Position numbers and translations under genes: made by a program. DNA of 64,000 nucleotides from Maricaulis sp036231565 (GTDB taxonomy: Bacteria > Pseudomonadota > Alphaproteobacteria > Caulobacterales > Maricaulaceae), in contig JAZAHA010000048.1 of assembly GCA_036231565.1 (NCBI GenBank), positions 1 through 64,000 on the forward strand, read 5' to 3'. Below are positions 24,459-32,878 of the stretch, piece after piece (the stretch's first letter is position 1; each line of letters opens with the position of its first letter). The notes below the pieces were generated by a model that saw nothing but the letters and a program-made list of their open reading frames with translations, did not search any database and had not been told where the DNA came from.

Positions 24459-25787
24459 CTAGAGGCCGGTGCAGGAGCAGAAGGCGGCGGGGCGTGAGAT
24501 CACCAGCGCCGCGCGGCTGTCGGCCCGGACCGAACGCTGACCCTTGCCGAACTGATCCGCGACGTAGCCGACCTTGAGATCGACACCACGACGCTCAGCC
24601 AGGTTGATGAAGGCAGGATCGAACGCACCCACATAGCCAGTGCCGGCGGCGTCGGCGTCGCATTGCGCGACCGGCAGACCCCACATCCGATCCGGCCCCG
24701 CTTCGCTCGGGCTGCCCCAGATATAGACGCCGTCGGCGGTCCGCATCAGACGCACACCCTGCCAGTCGGTCGGGTGAATGACGTGGTGGGTCGGGATGGC
24801 GCGACCGGTGACGCGGATCTTCGTCATGGCCTTGTAGAAGACGTCCGGCACCGGGTCCGCACCCTTCGCCTGGGTCTGGATACCGACCGTATTCTTGATG
24901 CCGCGCATATTCGGCGCAGTGCCGTTGCCGATCAGGACCTGCCCGTCCAGGCGTTGACGCACGCCGAACACCAGACGGGAGTTGATGTAGGACTGTACCT
25001 GCTCCACGTCTTCGAGCTGCTCGTCAGTGACAGGGATGATGGCGCCGATTTTCACAACTGCGGCCGACTTTTCGGTCAGCACGAACTCAGCTTCGGCGTA
25101 CGCACCACCCTCAGCGACTTCGGCGGCGCCGTGATTGCGGGTCGTTTCTTCCATGTACTTCACGGCATTCTGGCCGGTCCGGGACATCGGAATAATATCC
25201 AGCAGCTGGATCGGCCGGGTCGCCGCCTCAGCAATACCGGGCAGCCGCAGGCTTTCCGGCGCCCAGCCGGCTGACGTTGTCATCGCGGCCTTCTGGCCGA
25301 TGGTCTGAACGATCAACGCTTTGGCGAGGAAGTCAGAGGGCAGCAGCTCGTCGAACTGCAGCGTCAGCCCATCCGGAGCGCCCTTTTCAATCCAGTCGTG
25401 AAAGGCCTTTTCGGAAGCGGCAAGGTCGCCCAGGGCCTTCAGCTCGGCGACGACTCGCTCGGTGCGCGACTTGTCGCCTGCCGGCATCGGCAGGCCGCGG
25501 ACGGCCTTTTCATGCTGAGAGAGCGACGCGGCAGCTTTCTCCGCTGCCTCAAGCGCCTCGACTTGAGAGGCGGCTTCGTTCAGCTCGGCGTCCTTCTCGT
25601 TGATGCGCTTGACGAGGTCGATGGTGGAGAGGCCCTTACCATCAAGGCCCAGGCTGGACTTGATGGTCTCGCCGGAGACCTTCTGGAAATCATAGTTTCC
25701 GTCGCTCGTCTTGGCTTCCGTAAAGACGGCGCCAAGGCTGGTTTGGAGTGCGGCCAGCTTCTCGCGGGCCAGCGTGAGGGTGGTCAT
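24459..25787 (-). CDS. HK97-fold major capsid protein
   Basis: This 442-residue protein has the two-part HK97 pattern. An N-terminal delta (scaffold) domain of helices (about 20-130, including DAELNEAASQVEALEAAEKA) is normally removed by the prohead protease, and the capsid domain follows. The latter contains IPMSRTGQNAVKYMEE, IGAIIPVTDEQLEDVEQVQS and GIKNTVGIQTQAKGADPVPD, all recognisable from HK97-type capsids. ATG 25787 is used; the longer open frame upstream reads through a noncoding region. The protease gene lies upstream with a DUF4031 gene between. Confidence 0.92.
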   Translation of the reverse strand: MTTLTLAREKLAALQTSLGAVFTEAKTSDGNYDFQKVSGETIKSSLGLDGKGLSTIDLVKRINEKDAELNEAASQVEALEAAEKAAASLSQHEKAVRGLPMPAGDKSRTERVVAELKALGDLAASEKAFHDWIEKGAPDGLTLQFDELLPSDFLAKALIVQTIGQKAAMTTSAGWAPESLRLPGIAEAATRPIQLLDIIPMSRTGQNAVKYMEETTRNHGAAEVAEGGAYAEAEFVLTEKSAAVVKIGAIIPVTDEQLEDVEQVQSYINSRLVFGVRQRLDGQVLIGNGTAPNMRGIKNTVGIQTQAKGADPVPDVFYKAMTKIRVTGRAIPTHHVIHPTDWQGVRLMRTADGVYIWGSPSEAGPDRMWGLPVAQCDADAAGTGYVGAFDPAFINLAERRGVDLKVGYVADQFGKGQRSVRADSRAALVISRPAAFCSCTGL

Positions 25788-26170
25788 GGGTGATTGCTCC
25801 CGATGCTTTGATAAACGCCGCAGCCCGCGCGACATACGAAACGAAAAGACCGCCACAGCCGGCGCAGCGGTCCTGATCGGGAAACAAGCTATTGGGAGTG
25901 GAAGGGGCCACCTATCCGCGCCGGTGCGTGGGCGCATCGCGACAGACGTGTCCGCGAAAACGTTGTGGCCGAAATCCGCCTGGAAATCCAGCTGCCCGCG
26001 GCGGTGCTCTCCCCCGCGCCGCGCCGTCCGGGCCCGAAGCCCCCTAAATAGGCAATTTGAACGCCGTGGGGCGCGATTCGGGTATTATCTGGGGGCGATG
26101 CCGCAGCGCGGGCACCCACGGCGCTCTACGCGTAAATTTGATGAGGGCGGATTTCGATGCTGATTTGTGC
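25788..26170. other. 383-bp noncoding gap upstream of capsid gene
   Basis: I find no convincing gene here; a 76-codon frame on the minus strand has no family features. The stretch contains a terminator-like hairpin near 25848-25872 and an AT-richer patch near 26045-26065, where a late promoter for the capsid operon could lie. In a phage with otherwise overlapping genes, such a gap suggests a regulatory boundary between the packaging and capsid units. Confidence 0.5.
25838..25872 (-). terminator. Candidate terminator upstream of capsid gene
   Basis: On the minus strand GACCGC (25872-25867) pairs with GCGGTC (25853-25848), and the stem is followed by TTTTCGTTTC. It ends about 50 nt before the capsid start codon. 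If it works, capsid transcription must start very close downstream or pass through by antitermination. Confidence 0.5.
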
Positions 26171-26449
26171 TCAGCGCTGGGCGACGGTCCACTCTGCCGT
26201 CAAACGGCGCGCGATCGGTAGGAGGTCCCGATCGGCGATCTCGATTGCACCCTGCTCAACGGCGCTCCGGCGTTTTGACTTGCAGATGTCGTAATGCGGG
26301 TGCGACGCCTTCGGCGGGCACTGAAACCAACGGCGCGAAATGCCAATGCGGCGGGCCATGTCATGCAGCTCTTCCAAGCTATCGGCCGACATGTGGCACA
26401 TGATCATTCGGCCGAATGGATATCTCGCTGTGTCGACATAGACCGCCAC
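26171..26449 (-). CDS. DUF4031 family protein
   Basis: This 92-residue protein is a clear DUF4031 member: VAVYVDTARYPFGRMIMCHM at the start, DSLEELHDMARRIGISRRWF, then SHPHYDICKSKRRSAVEQGA. The conserved Tyr-Val-Asp and His-Tyr-Asp positions suggest a metal or nucleotide site, but the activity is unknown. The family is frequent in phage and in actinobacterial and proteobacterial genomes. GTG 26449 is the only start that fits the family beginning. It lies just downstream of the prohead protease gene. Confidence 0.8.
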   Translation of the reverse strand: MAVYVDTARYPFGRMIMCHMSADSLEELHDMARRIGISRRWFQCPPKASHPHYDICKSKRRSAVEQGAIEIADRDLLPIARRLTAEWTVAQR

Positions 26450-26459
26450 GTTGCACCAG

Positions 26460-27224
26460 CTAGTTTTGGCTGCTGGCCCAGCGCCGGCTGGCGGCGCGTG
26501 TCTCGAATGTTGCCGCAAGGCGTTCGCCTTGGGCTTGAGCCTCGGCTTCGACCAGGGCCTTACCTTCGTCCTCGCCAGTTTCGTCGAGATCCAGAACCGC
26601 AACCAGTCGCGTCTTGAGTTGCTTCAGCTGTTCGCGGCGATCTGCGCCAAGCTTTCTTCCGTCATTCGCACGGGTCGACTTCACCCCTTCCGCACGCGTA
26701 ACGAGATCGTCCAGCTCTTCGATCATCGCATCAACGTGATCAGCGAAGCTTCCCCGCGATTTCATGGCAAGGGTGCCCGTACCAGCCCCGGCGCCACGGA
26801 CAACAGGCGACACCTCGTGAACATCGAGACGCTTGAGCACTCGCACGCGCTCGCCGTTGCGATGCTCATTGACAGCATCCATCACGCCGAAACCATACGA
26901 CCACTCTTGGGCCGGGCGGCCCTTAGCAAGGTCGAACTTCAAGTGCTTGTGCCAGTCTTGGCCGGCTGATGTCTGGAGGTTCAGATGAAGCTCCGCATAC
27001 GCAAAGCCCCCATCCTCATAAATTCGCGCCTTGCCTAGCGGCATTGCCCGACGATCATGAGCTGGCAGGATCGGAACCCACTGCCCGCCTTCTTTCCAGT
27101 CGAACGCGCCGTCAGCATAGGTGTCGCCGTCGTGATCCACAGCCGCCAGCGTCGCGATGCGGGCAAGACCGTGGCCCTCATCATCCATCTTCTCGACGAC
27201 TAGGCTCTTGATCTCGGTTTTCAT
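26460..27224 (-). CDS. HK97-type prohead maturation protease
   Basis: This 254-residue serine protease has the herpesvirus/HK97 assemblin fold. ILPAHDRRAMPLGKARIYED contains the catalytic histidine (HD), and GRPAQEWSYGFGVMDA contains the conserved serine of the family. LDVHEVSPVVRGAGAGTGTL is the usual dimer-interface segment. It cleaves the capsid delta domain during maturation. A C-terminal extension of about 90 residues is coiled-coil and may bind scaffold. It is placed just after the portal-MuF gene, 3 bp apart. Confidence 0.9.
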   Translation of the reverse strand: MKTEIKSLVVEKMDDEGHGLARIATLAAVDHDGDTYADGAFDWKEGGQWVPILPAHDRRAMPLGKARIYEDGGFAYAELHLNLQTSAGQDWHKHLKFDLAKGRPAQEWSYGFGVMDAVNEHRNGERVRVLKRLDVHEVSPVVRGAGAGTGTLAMKSRGSFADHVDAMIEELDDLVTRAEGVKSTRANDGRKLGADRREQLKQLKTRLVAVLDLDETGEDEGKALVEAEAQAQGERLAATFETRAASRRWASSQN

Positions 27225-27227
27225 AAC

Positions 27228-29321
27228 TCAGTCCTCCTCTTCGTCCCCGCCGAAGTGCGGCGCAAAGGACAGGGTTCCGTTAGGGTGCTCGGCGTCGGCC
27301 ATCTCGCGCGCTTCAGACGTGCTCACGATGCTGCCATTGCGCGCCATGTGGCTTTGCAGCGATCGGCCGGGACCGAGACGGCCGTCGATCACCGTGAAGC
27401 GTTCGACGCCGGCAGCGCGGCCGCGCTCGATCGTGGAAATGTTCTGGGCGTACTTCGTTTCAGTGCGGGCGATGATCCGGGCGCGCGTTTCGCTGGTGCC
27501 CCACGTCGGCCCCGATTCAACTTCGCGCGAGATCCGCGCGACAAGCTGATCTACGCCTTCGCCTTCAGCCCGGCCGGTGGCCAGGGCTTCGAAGAGCGCC
27601 CGACGCGTCTGATCTCCGAGATCGAAGAGGCCTGCACGACGCCCGCCAGCGGCCACGATGGCACGGGCGACGGGATCGGGGAGCTGGCCAGCAATACCAA
27701 CCAGCTCGCCGGCCTTCGCGACCGTTTCCGCCACTTCCAGAAAGTGCTGCTCCAAGATGCGCCGGAACGTCGTTTCGTGAACTGGTATCCCAAGGGCCTC
27801 AAGGATCTGCTCAATCAGCAGTTCGTCGGCCTTCTCACCATCGGCACCGCGTGCCTTGGCAATGGTCGGGTCTGCAGCCAGGAACTCCACCGAAGCCGTT
27901 CGGGCCGACTTCCCCAGGTCGGTAAAGAAGGCCTCCAACTGGCCTTGCAGAGCCGAGATATGCCCCTTCTCGGCTGCGAGCAAGAAACGGACATAGGCGT
28001 TCGCTCGTTGAAGTGCAGACTGACTTGCCTGTGCTTTTTCGCCGAGGGATTTAGGCGCCTCAGGGGCACGCGGTGGGGCGCCATGGGGAACTTCGAACGA
28101 AGCAATCGGGCGCAAGTAAACTCGGTGACTGTCATCCACCGGCAGGCCCCACGCCTCTCGCGCTTCCGAGATCATAGCTGCGCCCGACTGGATGCGGCCA
28201 TTCCAGCGCGTCGTCTCCCTGTCCTCATGGTCTGCGAGCGCCACGACCTCCGAAGTGTCGTGCGTGACACGCATGTCGTCGGTCTTGACGAAGTCAGGCA
28301 GGAGCGACCGGCTCAGCTCATCAGCGAACATGCGGCAATACGGGAGAACGCCGTTGTGCCAGGCCAGCTTCAGGAGGGACTCCATCGTCGCGCCCACTTT
28401 GGTCTGCTGGAGCCCAGCGCCGAAGCCAACGACGGCAGCCGGCACACCCAGGGCAGCGCAGATGCGCTCCTCGGCGACATCGCGAGCCCCGTCCATGTTC
28501 ATTTGCTGCGGGTTGAACCCGAACTGCTGAACGTCCGTGGGAGCACCCATCACAAGCGGGTCACCGCGACGATCGCCGCTGAACGATTGTTTGAACCAGA
28601 CCTTGGTTGCTTCGACATCGTCGCTGGACGGCAGCGTCCCGTTCTTCGGCGCGATCACCACCCCAGGCACGCCCATATTCCGAAGCAGGGCGGCGACGAA
28701 GTTGGAGGCCTCCAGATCCATGAAGATTTCCCGGATCACACCATCAACCGGAGACCGCCCCTTCCGCGGGTTCTCAGGGTCGATGCCATGGCGGAAGTGA
28801 ACGACGTCTTCCGGAGCGATAATGATGGGCTCAATCGTACCGCCGGGGCTGTACTTGTAGTGCGTGAGGAACTCGGTCCCATCGCGCGACCCGACCGGCT
28901 CAATCATCCAGTGCGGCACCCACCAGAGCTGTACGGGCTTTCCGGCGCGGTTGCGAAGCTTGATCCAGTAGGCATTCCCGCCGCCCGGCGCGCAGAAGGA
29001 GAAAACCGTCGCCATCCACAGCGCGATATCCCCATAGTAAGGGTTGGGGTTCGATACGAGTTTGACCAGGTCGTGACGGACCATGTCTTCCTCGGTGCCG
29101 TCACTGCGCGTCCGCTTCACGATCAGCCGGGCCTCAGGCAGCGCGCGAGCGATCCACTGCACCGGTGAGGTGAACACTGACGCGTCCAGCCCGTTGCCAA
29201 CCTCTTTGCGATAATCGATCCGGGTTCGCCGCAAGAGCAGCATCAGAGCCGCACCGAGATCGGGCGCGTGCCGCAACCACGTAGTCGCTTTTCGAAGTGT
29301 CGATGAGAGAGCTTTAAGCAT
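27228..29321 (-). CDS. Portal protein fused to MuF-like head morphogenesis domain
   Basis: This 697-residue protein joins two usually separate phage functions. Residues about 30-400 are an HK97-type portal (GKPVQLWWVPHWMIEPVGSR, PEDVVHFRHGIDPENPRKGR, EERICAALGVPAAVVGFGAG). After a helical linker, the C-terminal 250 residues contain SETRARIIARTETKYAQNIS, the MuF/SPP1 gp7 minor head protein signature. The usual Cys/His triad after ARTET is absent. A fused portal-MuF would deliver the minor head protein at portal stoichiometry. The gene overlaps the terminase stop by 8 nt. Confidence 0.88.
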   Translation of the reverse strand: MLKALSSTLRKATTWLRHAPDLGAALMLLLRRTRIDYRKEVGNGLDASVFTSPVQWIARALPEARLIVKRTRSDGTEEDMVRHDLVKLVSNPNPYYGDIALWMATVFSFCAPGGGNAYWIKLRNRAGKPVQLWWVPHWMIEPVGSRDGTEFLTHYKYSPGGTIEPIIIAPEDVVHFRHGIDPENPRKGRSPVDGVIREIFMDLEASNFVAALLRNMGVPGVVIAPKNGTLPSSDDVEATKVWFKQSFSGDRRGDPLVMGAPTDVQQFGFNPQQMNMDGARDVAEERICAALGVPAAVVGFGAGLQQTKVGATMESLLKLAWHNGVLPYCRMFADELSRSLLPDFVKTDDMRVTHDTSEVVALADHEDRETTRWNGRIQSGAAMISEAREAWGLPVDDSHRVYLRPIASFEVPHGAPPRAPEAPKSLGEKAQASQSALQRANAYVRFLLAAEKGHISALQGQLEAFFTDLGKSARTASVEFLAADPTIAKARGADGEKADELLIEQILEALGIPVHETTFRRILEQHFLEVAETVAKAGELVGIAGQLPDPVARAIVAAGGRRAGLFDLGDQTRRALFEALATGRAEGEGVDQLVARISREVESGPTWGTSETRARIIARTETKYAQNISTIERGRAAGVERFTVIDGRLGPGRSLQSHMARNGSIVSTSEAREMADAEHPNGTLSFAPHFGGDEEED

Positions 29322-30930
29322 CGGCCGGAATCCAGTTCTGATCGAGCGGTGTGCGGCCGGGCCGCATATCGCCGGGCTGGTTCAACGGCCGCCATTGCGA
29401 GCCGTCGCCAGCGAATGTCGCAGCAAAGAAGTTCAGGGTGGCGACGCCAGCATCACCGTGGCGCTTGCCGCCATCGGTGCCTTTGGTCCGGATCTCGCTG
29501 GGCACTTTGGCAATACCGCCGACGATCTGGAATTGGCGCAGGTCGTTGCGAACATCGAGATCGGCGGGCAGCAGGATTGTCCTGTCCTCGAACGCCGCAC
29601 GGAAGCGAGGTGTATATTCGCGCAGCCACTCGTTCGACGGCATCAGCTCTGTTATCCGGTTCGCGCCGAACCGTTGGCGGGCCTCCTGCGCGAGCACCAT
29701 ACCGTTGCCGTTTGCGTCCAGCACGCCGCTTGCCAGCGAGCCGACATATTGCACCAGCCAAAACAAGGCCTGCTTTTGCTGATCGTAGGGGCAGGCGCGC
29801 AATTCCAGGATCAGCGGAACATGCCGCTTGAGATCCTGACCGACGAAGCCGATCGGGAACGCACTCCGGTCCTGGCGCATGGCGAAGTCACCGCCGAGAT
29901 GCCACGTCAGGCCTTGCTCACGGAACCGGTCGAGAGCCGGAGCAACCTTCTCCTGCAGGAAGAGCGCCATCTCCCCACGGCGGGCACTCTCCGGCATGTC
30001 GACAAAGCCTTCATGTGGCGGCTCCCAGCGCACCACCTTGTAGTCGGTCGTGCTGCACGCCTCGATCCAAGCCAGCGGCAGAAGTACGCCGTCACCTTCA
30101 CGCGGAATGGCATCCAGCTCTTCGCGCATCGCCTCGACCCGGCTGCCGTATGACTTGCGGACGCGGCGATACCATTCATCCTTGCCTTCCGGTGTCGCGG
30201 TCCATCCCCGGATCAGGCAGACACGTTCATAGAGGCCGTTCGCGACAGCATCGTCGAATGTGATGGTGTGGATGGAGTAGTCGTACTGTCCCTGCCGGCT
30301 TTCCTTGATCAGCTCATTGAACGGGTTCAGATCGCCGTTGTGCGTGGAAATAATCCGTATCGTGCCGCCCCAAATGAGAAGCGCGTTACAGGCGTCGATG
30401 ACAGCGGCGACATTGCGATGGAATGCCGCCTCATCGATCACGACCCGGCCCTGCAGACCGCGGATATTCGCTGGGTTGCTGGACAAACCCACGATCTGGT
30501 GACCAGACGCAAACCTGATGCGATAGGCGGCAATATCCTTGCTCGACCCGTCCTCCTGGACGTCGGTGAAGACGAACTCCTCGACGTCCAGCAGCTCCTT
30601 CGCAACGGTCTTGGCAAAGCGCGCCGCGACGGCGACGAATTCAAGGCCTTTGTCCTTGGTGTCGCCGATATAGTAGGTGTGATCGCCCCCTGCGCTTTTC
30701 GCCGCCATGGCGGTTAGGGTGGAGTCCAGGGCCTCAGCGAAAGTGATGCCCGTTCGACGGCCTTTCTCGGCGAGCTTCAGCGGCGCTTGGTCCGCAAGCC
30801 AGTCGCGCTGGTGCTGCATGAGGATGCCATCGCCCAGCGGGTCCAGGCCCTCCGGCGGCAGCATGCCAGGAATTGCGTCGTCGATCGGGGAGCGCGGCGG
30901 CGCTTGATCAGTAGTCGGTCGATCGGTCAT
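29314..30930 (-). CDS. Terminase large subunit (Mu gp28-like)
   Basis: This 538-residue packaging ATPase-nuclease has a Walker-A-like LAEKGRRTGITFAEALDSTL (GRRTGIT), Walker B QGRVVIDEAAFHRN (IDEA), and the coupling motif IISTHNGDLNPF. The C-terminal nuclease domain contains LGGDFAMRQDRSAFPIGFVG with the first conserved acidic residue and DANGNGMVLAQEARQRFGAN. This class serves transposable phages, which pack host-flanked DNA by headful. It follows the small subunit with an ATGA overlap. Confidence 0.9.
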   Translation of the reverse strand: MTDRPTTDQAPPRSPIDDAIPGMLPPEGLDPLGDGILMQHQRDWLADQAPLKLAEKGRRTGITFAEALDSTLTAMAAKSAGGDHTYYIGDTKDKGLEFVAVAARFAKTVAKELLDVEEFVFTDVQEDGSSKDIAAYRIRFASGHQIVGLSSNPANIRGLQGRVVIDEAAFHRNVAAVIDACNALLIWGGTIRIISTHNGDLNPFNELIKESRQGQYDYSIHTITFDDAVANGLYERVCLIRGWTATPEGKDEWYRRVRKSYGSRVEAMREELDAIPREGDGVLLPLAWIEACSTTDYKVVRWEPPHEGFVDMPESARRGEMALFLQEKVAPALDRFREQGLTWHLGGDFAMRQDRSAFPIGFVGQDLKRHVPLILELRACPYDQQKQALFWLVQYVGSLASGVLDANGNGMVLAQEARQRFGANRITELMPSNEWLREYTPRFRAAFEDRTILLPADLDVRNDLRQFQIVGGIAKVPSEIRTKGTDGGKRHGDAGVATLNFFAATFAGDGSQWRPLNQPGDMRPGRTPLDQNWIPADA

Positions 30931-31523
30931 GACGCACGCACCCCGAGGAACTCGCGGCGCAGCTTCGCGATGCTGTCGGCCGACAGGCCCGCTTCGCGCG
31001 CAACGACCTCGGCGCGATCCACGCTTTCTTCCAGCCGGTCGTCAAATTCGTGTTCCAGCTCCCGGCGATAATCTGCCGAAAGCTTCTGCGCGCTGGTGAC
31101 ATCTTTTATGGCTCGCGCGAGCTCCATCACATCCTTGGAGTTGAGCCCGCCGCCTTCGGCGATCCGGAATGCCGCGACCTTCAGCATCTCGGACAATGCA
31201 ATCGTCATCTTGTCCGCGCTGTCGACGCCCAGCATGTCCGCCAGTTCCATCGAGATCCGGCGCGTTTCATCCAGCTGTCGGAATTGGGTCGCTTTGCGAA
31301 CCGCATAGCGGGAGAACGCACTCTTGCTGACAGATCCGATGCCCTTGTCGGCCAGCCGGGCGTTGAACTCGTCCAGCAGGTCGATCTGCAGCCTACGGCC
31401 TTCACGAAGCTCTTCATTCAGCCACAGGATATCGGCGTCGGCCTCCTCGGGCAGGAGATCGATCGTCGATAGCCGACCGCGCCCCTGACGGCGCTGCCTC
31501 TTGTTGCGGCTGCGGCGCGACAT
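30927..31523 (-). CDS. Terminase small subunit (DUF3486, Mu gp27-like)
   Basis: This 198-residue protein has the DUF3486 layout: an N-terminal basic segment and helix-turn-helix (RGRLSTIDLLPEEADADILW, NARLADKGIGSVSKSAFSRY), then long helices (LDETRRISMELADMLGVDSA). In Mu-like phages the homologue stands directly before the gp28 large terminase and is taken as the DNA-recognising small subunit that finds pac near the left end. The same arrangement holds here. Confidence 0.85.
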   Translation of the reverse strand: MSRRSRNKRQRRQGRGRLSTIDLLPEEADADILWLNEELREGRRLQIDLLDEFNARLADKGIGSVSKSAFSRYAVRKATQFRQLDETRRISMELADMLGVDSADKMTIALSEMLKVAAFRIAEGGGLNSKDVMELARAIKDVTSAQKLSADYRRELEHEFDDRLEESVDRAEVVAREAGLSADSIAKLRREFLGVRAS

Positions 31524-31525
31524 CG

Positions 31526-31822
31526 TCAGCCCTCCAGACTCGGCCGGCGAACGCCTTCAAGAAAGCTGCGGCGCTCGACATGGTCGAGGCCTTGGCGCGT
31601 GAGATCGGCAACCAGAACAGAGCCGACTTCGGTGATCCGCACAGCACCCAGCTCTTCGAGCTTGCGCAGCTGTGTGCGCACCCATTCGCGCGAGCGCTTG
31701 TGACCGAAGATTTCGAGAACATGCGCCAGCATGGTCTCCGAAAGCCGGTGGTCGTTCTGACCAGCCAGCTCCTTCAGGATGACCAGTCGCGCATCTTCGA
31801 TGAGGTGATCCTCAAACGCCAT
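31526..31822 (-). CDS. Winged-helix phage protein (VpaChn25_0724-like)
   Basis: This 98-residue protein is a compact winged helix: DARLVILKELAGQNDHRLSE, then MLAHVLEIFGHKRSREWVRT as recognition region, then LEELGAVRITEVGSVLVADL as the wing. Homologues lie beside DUF2730 and DUF3486 genes in Mu-like phages of many proteobacteria. It is presumably a DNA-binding protein; the target is unknown. ATG 31822 is preferred because AAGGAG lies 10 nt before it, while the GTG at 31831 is only 2 nt from that box. Confidence 0.75.
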   Translation of the reverse strand: MAFEDHLIEDARLVILKELAGQNDHRLSETMLAHVLEIFGHKRSREWVRTQLRKLEELGAVRITEVGSVLVADLTRQGLDHVERRSFLEGVRRPSLEG

Positions 31823-31823
31823 T

Positions 31824-32144
31824 TTACCCACGCTCCTTCAACAGATACTCTTCGATCCGCCTGACTGCACGGCTGGTCCCTTGGCCGCTTTCTTCCATTC
31901 GACCGAATTGACCGGCCAGATTGGCGATGGCGAGCTTGACCTCAGACAGGTCTTCTTTGCTGGGCAGGTGCTTCAGCTCGCCCTCGATTGTCTGGATGCG
32001 ACGATCGTGCTCCACCAGCGCGTCTGCGTGGGCGGAAATCCGGGTCTCATTCATCCGCCCCTGGGCGGTGAACCACGTGTACAAAATCCCCCCGATCGAC
32101 AGCAGCGTCGCCACCAAGCCGGACCATCCCTTTATTTCGTCCAC
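31824..32144 (-). CDS. DUF2730 family membrane protein
   Basis: This 106-residue protein has one N-terminal transmembrane helix (GLVATLLSIGGILYTWFTAQ) followed by a coiled coil (DRRIQTIEGELKHLPSKEDL). The family is typical of Mu-like phages, at this exact position between the zinc-finger gene and the winged-helix gene. The function is unknown; a lysis-related or membrane-linked role is possible. GTG 32144 is the start because a perfect AAGGAGGT lies 6 nt upstream, inside the end of the previous gene. Confidence 0.8.
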   Translation of the reverse strand: MDEIKGWSGLVATLLSIGGILYTWFTAQGRMNETRISAHADALVEHDRRIQTIEGELKHLPSKEDLSEVKLAIANLAGQFGRMEESGQGTSRAVRRIEEYLLKERG

Positions 32145-32353
32145 TGGCGGACCTCCTTCGCGCGCGCACAATCAATGCAATCTCTCGCCGCCGGGTAGGC
32201 CGCACGACGAGCCGACGAGATCTCGTCATCGCAGGTTTGGCAGTGCTTGCTCCCCGGTAGTCCCAGTCGGGCGCCCACCTTCGCGATGGCCTGTGCGCAT
32301 TCTTCGGCAACGCGCTCTTCAGCGCGTTCAATCTCCGCGTCGTTTGGCGTCAC
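32132..32353 (-). CDS. TraR/DksA-type C4 zinc-finger protein
   Basis: This 73-residue protein has the short TraR layout: an N-terminal acidic helix (DAEIERAEERVAEECAQAIA) that can enter the RNA polymerase secondary channel, and a C4 zinc finger KHCQTCDDEISSARRAAYPA followed by RDCIDC (CxxC-x17-CxxC). Such proteins mimic DksA-ppGpp action on host promoters. It overlaps the holin gene and the DUF2730 gene. Confidence 0.88.
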   Translation of the reverse strand: MTPNDAEIERAEERVAEECAQAIAKVGARLGLPGSKHCQTCDDEISSARRAAYPAARDCIDCARAKEVRQWTK

Positions 32354-32877
32354 CGGCGCTGCCCCTCACGAGCGACCCGAACCGCCTCCACAGCGGCTTC
32401 ACCGAGCATCTTGAGCGTGTGCCCGCCCATGTAGAGCCCCAGGAACCAGGAGGTGAGCGAGAGCATTGCAGACAGGTCCATCGCTTCGGCGAGAGCCGTA
32501 CCCGCGAATGCGTCAATGGGCGGCACCACGATCAGACGCTGAAACCAGACAACGCCAAGGAAATACATCCACGCTGGTCGCCACGCGGATTTCCAGCCGC
32601 TTTGGGAGATCTCGGCACGATTCAACTCCGCTCTGGTCACAGCCGCCTGGGCGTTGGCTTGCAGGTCTTCTTCAGGGAGTGAGGCAAGATCGCCGGCTGA
32701 ACACCCAGCGGGGCGACGCGCAATCTCTTCGCTTCCCGCGCCTAACCTAGAGTTCGGGTCGTGACAAATACTGTCACCCCGCGTGTCCTCATCCGCGGAG
32801 TAGGAAGCCCGCCGGGGGTCGTAGACTGGCGGCGGATCAGCCACACCAGAACGGCGGACGAGCTCGTCGGACGACAT
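32350..32877 (-). CDS. Holin, 3-TM GTA-type
   Basis: This 175-residue protein has a charged N-terminal 90 residues followed by the sequence typical of 3TM GTA/phage holins: SQSGWKSAWRPAWMYFLGVV then a hydrophobic segment, VPPIDAF, and a third hydrophobic helix near SLTSWFLGLYMGGHTLKML. It should permeabilise the inner membrane so that the endolysin reaches the cell wall. It begins 1 nt after the endolysin stop (TGATATG), forming a lysis pair. The long acidic N-terminus is a lineage-specific feature. Confidence 0.8.
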   Translation of the reverse strand: MSSDELVRRSGVADPPPVYDPRRASYSADEDTRGDSICHDPNSRLGAGSEEIARRPAGCSAGDLASLPEEDLQANAQAAVTRAELNRAEISQSGWKSAWRPAWMYFLGVVWFQRLIVVPPIDAFAGTALAEAMDLSAMLSLTSWFLGLYMGGHTLKMLGEAAVEAVRVAREGQRR

Positions 32878-32878
32878 A

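Noticed and set aside
25690..25911. Possible Com-like zinc protein across the capsid start
   Set aside because: Only two cysteines (CAGC) are present, the frame overlaps the capsid N-terminus out of frame, and the CAGC region coincides with the hairpin stem.
25889..26119. 76-codon minus-strand frame in the gap before the capsid gene
   Set aside because: Its composition (Arg/Gly/Ser/Pro) looks like GC-rich shadow, no motif or good start is present, and it overlaps the terminator-side region.
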